From NCBI RefSeq assembly GCF_014323725.1, contig NZ_JABVED010000013.1:288-64287 (forward strand): a stretch of DNA of 64,000 nt, read 5' to 3'. Of this stretch, positions 61,072-64,000 are shown piece after piece. The stretch's first letter is position 1. Every line of letters starts with the position of its first letter. The position numbers and the translations under genes were made by a program. This stretch comes from Actinokineospora xionganensis (GTDB lineage Bacteria; Actinomycetota; Actinomycetes; Mycobacteriales; Pseudonocardiaceae). The notes under the pieces are model-generated. The model ran no database searches. It saw only the letters and a program-made list of their open reading frames with translations, and was not told where the DNA came from.

Positions 61072-61854
61072 ATGACCACCGCCGCCGCACTCGACCGGTC
61101 CGCTGGAGCGCTGCTGCGCCAGTGGCGCGAGCACCGCCGACTCAGCCAGATGGAACTGTCGCTGCGGGCCGACATCTCCACCCGGCACCTCAGTTTCATC
61201 GAGACCGGGCGCTCGGTGCCCAGCCGGGACATGGTGCTGCTCCTCGCCGACACTCTGGAGCTGCCGCTACGGGACCGCAACCAGTTGCTCCTTGCCGCCG
61301 GCTACGCCCCGGTGTATTCCCAGGACGCCCTGGACTCGCCGCGGCTGGCCGCGGTGCGCACGGCGGTGCGGCAAGTCCTCACCGGGCACAACCCGTTCCC
61401 CGCGGTGGCGGTCGACCGGGGCTGGAACCTGGTGGAGGCCAACGAAAGCCTCCTCGCGCAGCTCGACGGTGTCGCCGCGGACCTGTTGGCCTCACCGGTG
61501 AACGTGCTGCGGGTCAGCCTGCATCCGCTGGGCTTGGCGTCGCGCATCGTGAACCTCGGTGAGTGGCGGGCACACCTGTTGAGCAGGCTGCGCAGGCAGA
61601 TCGTCATCACCGCGGACGAGTCGCTCGCCGAACTGCATGACGAGTTGGCGGCGTATCCGTGCGCCGAAGCGGAACCGGTGGTGGACTCGGCGGATGTCGT
61701 TGTGCCGCTGCGGTTGCGGCACGACGGCGCGGAGTTGGCGCTGATCAGCACGGTGACGACGTTCGGGACGCCCATGGATGTCACGGTGGCGGAACTCGCG
61801 ATCGAATCGTTCTTCCCCGCCGACGCGGCCACGGCGGCGGTGCTTCGGGGCTGA
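61072..61854 (+). CDS. XRE-family regulator with MmyB-like domain
   Basis: A 260-residue regulator. An N-terminal XRE HTH (GALLRQWREHRRLSQMELSL, STRHLSFIETGRSVPSRDMV) is followed by the MmyB-like PAS-type ligand domain (AAGYAPVYSQDALDSPRLAA, NPFPAVAVDRGWNLVEANES). In actinobacteria these usually control an adjacent divergent gene, often an oxidoreductase; here the divergent gene is the phosphoribosyltransferase. The family is known to bind fatty-acid-like ligands in one structure, but the ligand here is unknown. Confidence 0.9.
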   Translation: MTTAAALDRSAGALLRQWREHRRLSQMELSLRADISTRHLSFIETGRSVPSRDMVLLLADTLELPLRDRNQLLLAAGYAPVYSQDALDSPRLAAVRTAVRQVLTGHNPFPAVAVDRGWNLVEANESLLAQLDGVAADLLASPVNVLRVSLHPLGLASRIVNLGEWRAHLLSRLRRQIVITADESLAELHDELAAYPCAEAEPVVDSADVVVPLRLRHDGAELALISTVTTFGTPMDVTVAELAIESFFPADAATAAVLRG

Positions 61855-61903
61855 ACCGTGCTGGTCACCACCGCCGAGGTCGCCCCGGAAAATCCCTAGG
61901 GGA

Positions 61904-62776
61904 TCATGCTCCGGTCAGCCACGAGGTCACCAGGAAGTGCTCGATCGAGTCGGTCCGACCCGTCCCCGCGATTCGGTGTTCCTCCTGCAGCGCAAGCACT
62001 TCGTCGCGACTGAACCACCGGGCCGCAAGAAGTTCGTCGCGGTCGACGGCGATCTCCGGGCCCTCGGCGACGGCCCGGAAGCCAAGCATCAGCCCCGACG
62101 GGAACGGCCATGCCTGCGACGCCCGGTACTCGACCGCGCTCACCGCCACGCCTGCCTCCTCGGCGACCTCGCGTCGGACGGCGTCCTCCAGGCTCTCGCC
62201 GATCTCGACGAACCCGGCCAGTGTGGAGAAGGCGTTCGCCGCGGCCCCCCGGTGCCTGCCCAGCAGACAGCGGTCGCCGTACTCGACGAGGGTGATCACA
62301 GCGGGCTCGATGCGCGGGAACAGCAGCTTGCCGCAGCCGGTGCAGATCCGCAGGTGGCCACCGTGGGCGGCGCGGGCGGGTGAACCGCAGGCGCCGCAGA
62401 ACCGCTGGTTGCGGTTCCAGTGCAGCAGGCCCCGCGCGTAGGCGAGCCGGGTCGCGCCCTGCGGGTCCAGGCCGCTCACCAGCCGCCGGATGTCGACGGC
62501 CGCGTCGGCCCCGACGGATTCGGTCGCGTCTGCCTCCTCCAGGTCCGACAGGTCGACGGCGAACACGCCCGTGTCGCCGTCGAGGCCGAGGAAGACTGTG
62601 TCCTCCCGGCCCTCCGGCACGTCCATCCAGACCGGCTGCTCGGCGCGGACCAGGCAGTGGTCGCGCCACAGGGCGACGGCCTTGGCGTCCTTGCGCAGCC
62701 CTGCCAGCCACTGGTCGTCCGAGCGCCTGCCGCCCGCGCGGTCGAGTGTCAGTCCGGTGTAGGCGAGCTCAGACAT
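61904..62776 (-). CDS. nudC: NAD(+) diphosphatase NudC
   Basis: A 290-residue Nudix hydrolase. The zinc ribbon is CGACGSPARAAHGG with CTGCG; the Nudix box is GFVEIGESLEDAVRREVAEE; and the NADH-pyrophosphatase signature SQAWPFPSGLMLGF follows (Ala in place of the usual Pro). It cleaves NAD(H) to NMN(H) and AMP, and in E. coli also removes NAD caps from RNA. Its ATG lies eight bases inside the Lrp gene, so both are co-translated. Confidence 0.94.
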   Translation of the reverse strand: MSELAYTGLTLDRAGGRRSDDQWLAGLRKDAKAVALWRDHCLVRAEQPVWMDVPEGREDTVFLGLDGDTGVFAVDLSDLEEADATESVGADAAVDIRRLVSGLDPQGATRLAYARGLLHWNRNQRFCGACGSPARAAHGGHLRICTGCGKLLFPRIEPAVITLVEYGDRCLLGRHRGAAANAFSTLAGFVEIGESLEDAVRREVAEEAGVAVSAVEYRASQAWPFPSGLMLGFRAVAEGPEIAVDRDELLAARWFSRDEVLALQEEHRIAGTGRTDSIEHFLVTSWLTGA

Positions 62777-63209
62777 CGACGGGCCGTTGGAAGAACGTCT
62801 CGAGGACCACGATCGTCTGCGTCCCGGTGACGCCGTCGATGTCGAAGATCCCCTTGAGCGCCTGCTGCAACTCGCTGGTGGTCTTGGCGCGCACCTTCGC
62901 CAGCAGCGACGGGCTGCCCGCGACGATGTGGGCCTCTTCGACCCACGGGAGCGCGCGCAGGGCCTCGCCGGTCTCGGGCCCGCCCATCCAGGCGGCCGCC
63001 TCGATCATCACGTAGGCGAGGACCCCTTTGCCGACGGCGGCCGGGTCGACGTCGATGGTCGTGCGGCGGATGACGCCGCGCTCGCGCAGCTTGCGCACCC
63101 GCTCGTGCGCCGCCGCTCCGGAAAGTCCCACCTCCTGCCCCAGCGCCGCATAAGGTGTGGTCGCGTCCTGCTGCAGCCGGGCTAAGAGAGTCCGGTCAAT
63201 CTCATCCAT
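62769..63209 (-). CDS. Lrp/AsnC-family regulator
   Basis: A 146-residue regulator with an N-terminal HTH (DEIDRTLLARLQQDATTPYA, GLSGAAAHERVRKLRERGVI) and a C-terminal RAM ligand-binding domain (LAYVMIEAAAWM, VEEAHIVAGSPSLLAKVRA, TQTIVVLETFF). It senses an amino acid or a similar small molecule. It starts at ATG 63209 with GGGG upstream. It overlaps nudC by eight bases and is divergent from the XdhC-like gene, either of which may be its target. Confidence 0.92.
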   Translation of the reverse strand: MDEIDRTLLARLQQDATTPYAALGQEVGLSGAAAHERVRKLRERGVIRRTTIDVDPAAVGKGVLAYVMIEAAAWMGGPETGEALRALPWVEEAHIVAGSPSLLAKVRAKTTSELQQALKGIFDIDGVTGTQTIVVLETFFQRPVDV

Positions 63210-63310
63210 GCAAACCCCATTGTTTGGTTGACGCCATCCTGCCATAACGGGATCTTGCCGAATCAAATACATACGTGGCTGGACTGCGCGCGGTCGGCGA
63301 CACTGCGGGG

Positions 63311-63799
63311 ATGACTCCACCGGACTCCTGCGACGTCGCCCACGGGGCCGTCGTGCCCGACACCGACACCCGCACGCTCGTGGCCGTGTTCGCCACCCAG
63401 GTGGCCGAGCACCTGCTGCGCTACGGCGCCGACCTCGGCTACCACGTCATCCTGGTCGATCCCGAACCCGCGTCCGGGGGGCTCTCCGCCGTGCCCGCCG
63501 ACCTCGGACCGGACGCCGACGTCATCGTCACCGACCACCACCGCGAAGAACTCGGCGACGTCCTGCGTGACGTCCTCGCGGCGAACCCGCGCTGGGTCGG
63601 CGTGATGGGCAATCCGCGGCACCCCGCGCCGCACGTCCCCGCACTGCGCGCCCTCGGCATCGATGAGGAGCGGATCGCCGCGGTGCACCGGCCGATCGGG
63701 CTCAACATCGGCTCGCGCACTCCCGCCGAGATCGCCATCGCGACGCTGGCCGGCCTCATCGCCGACCGCAACGGCAAGCCCGCCGGGTTCGAATTCTGA
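63311..63799 (+). CDS. Single-domain XdhC-like protein (Rossmann part only)
   Basis: A 162-residue protein that corresponds to the C-terminal Rossmann domain of XdhC/CoxI: FATQVAEHLLRYGADLGYHV, IVTDHHREELGDVLRDVL, WVGVMGNPRHPAPHVPALRA and the diagnostic RPIGLNIGSRTPAEIAIATL. XdhC proteins insert or protect the molybdenum cofactor of xanthine-dehydrogenase-type enzymes. The N-terminal XdhC_CoxI domain is missing and no molybdoenzyme is in view. ATG 63311 has CGGGG close by. Confidence 0.82.
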   Translation: MTPPDSCDVAHGAVVPDTDTRTLVAVFATQVAEHLLRYGADLGYHVILVDPEPASGGLSAVPADLGPDADVIVTDHHREELGDVLRDVLAANPRWVGVMGNPRHPAPHVPALRALGIDEERIAAVHRPIGLNIGSRTPAEIAIATLAGLIADRNGKPAGFEF

Positions 63800-63833
63800 G
63801 GCTGGACACCGTCGAACACCCGGGAGTAGGTTC

Positions 63834-63851
63834 GCTAAGCGATCGCTTAGC
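63834..63851. promoter_or_regulatory. Perfect 18-bp palindrome before the SDR gene
   Basis: GCTAAGCGATCGCTTAGC is a perfect palindrome 23 bases before the GTG at 63875, just before the binding site GGAGGA. It is a likely TetR-type operator; the repressor gene is not in view. Confidence 0.7.
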
Positions 63852-63874
63852 AACTCGACCATCCGGAGGAGTCC

Positions 63875-64000
63875 GTGTCCCAGCCCCGCACCGCCATCGT
63901 CACCGGCGCAGCCCGAGGCATCGGCGCCGCTGTCGCCAAACGCCTCGCCCGTGACGGGTTCGCCGTCGCCGTGATCGACCTGAACGAGGCGAGCTGCGCG
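63875..64000 (+). CDS. Short-chain dehydrogenase/reductase, N-terminal part
   Basis: The last 42 codons of the window start at GTG 63875 behind GGAGGAGTCC. They encode the classical SDR dinucleotide site: TAIVTGAARGIGAAVAKRLA (TGxxxGIG), then FAVAVIDLNEAS, where the Asp after the second strand suggests NAD preference. The gene runs off the right edge. It is probably controlled by a repressor binding the palindrome upstream. Substrate unknown. Confidence 0.88.
   Translation, partial: MSQPRTAIVTGAARGIGAAVAKRLARDGFAVAVIDLNEASCA

Overview
The window is high-GC DNA with GTG starts, ATGA overlaps between genes, and many genes that have a TANNNT box 6-7 nt before the start codon. Together with PucR/LAL regulators, CsoR, ECF42 with a DGPF partner, SigF and Lrp, this points to an actinomycete. 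The gene styles suggest the order Pseudonocardiales (Actinokineospora/Saccharothrix/Lentzea type), but this is inference from resemblance, not a database result. I saw no rRNA, tRNA, CRISPR array, transposase or phage gene, so it reads as ordinary chromosome with a few accessory patches.

Layout. 0-8 kb: the start of a secreted protein gene, a PucR-type regulator, a zinc alcohol dehydrogenase convergent on it through a large hairpin, a RibD-like reductase, a Pit phosphate transporter with its small membrane partner, a cation diffusion facilitator, and an LLM monooxygenase/FMN reductase pair behind a SigR-type promoter. 8-16.5 kb: a Tat-type class A beta-lactamase; a SigF general-stress module (sigF, membrane protein, CBS protein, SRPBCC protein) whose members carry SigF-like promoters; a HipA-like kinase with a DUF3037 partner; and an ECF42 sigma factor in a three-gene overlapping operon with DGPF/YCII and RibD-like proteins. 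16.5-23 kb: a pentapeptide-repeat protein coupled to a PEP-synthase/rifampin-phosphotransferase-like enzyme, then a divergent ornithine N-monooxygenase/formyltransferase pair sharing an IdeR-type iron box, then glutaminase.

23-32 kb is a monocarboxylate uptake and activation region. It holds an ActP-like symporter with a DUF485 partner, a second symporter with its own small partner and a cytosolic LytS/LytTR-type two-component system, and divergently acetyl-CoA synthetase. 32-44 kb carries a secreted M14 carboxypeptidase, a GH125 exo-mannosidase, a CopC protein, a broken methyltransferase, an ArsR-AHSA1 fusion with a palindromic operator, a tiny secreted peptide with three MTHN repeats, a LAL regulator, a TRM11-like methyltransferase and a universal stress protein.

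44-48.7 kb is a copper region: csoR, a secreted His-rich copper-site protein, copA, a second csoR and a divergent ZIP transporter, with the palindrome GGGGTACCCC before both csoR genes. 48.7-57.7 kb is the most accessory-looking part: a cytosolic subtilisin-like protease, several unknown small genes, an FAD oxidoreductase/AhpD-like operon, an SOS-boxed alkB-like gene, a small winged-helix regulator and a 20-cysteine metallothionein-like protein. 57.7-64 kb holds a two-component system whose response regulator is frameshifted as written, a STAS protein, a phosphoribosyltransferase, an XRE/MmyB regulator, NudC, an Lrp regulator, a single-domain XdhC-like protein and the start of a short-chain dehydrogenase behind a perfect 18-bp palindrome.

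The observations I rate highest are the MTHN-repeat peptide, the orphan iron-boxed hydroxyornithine-formylation pair, the metallothionein-like fusion, the sigF promoter cluster, the shared TATCTTGATA sites, the ArsR-AHSA1 fusion beside a methyltransferase remnant, and the SOS-controlled leaderless alkB. I did not find a clear, complete, entirely new defence or biosynthetic system.
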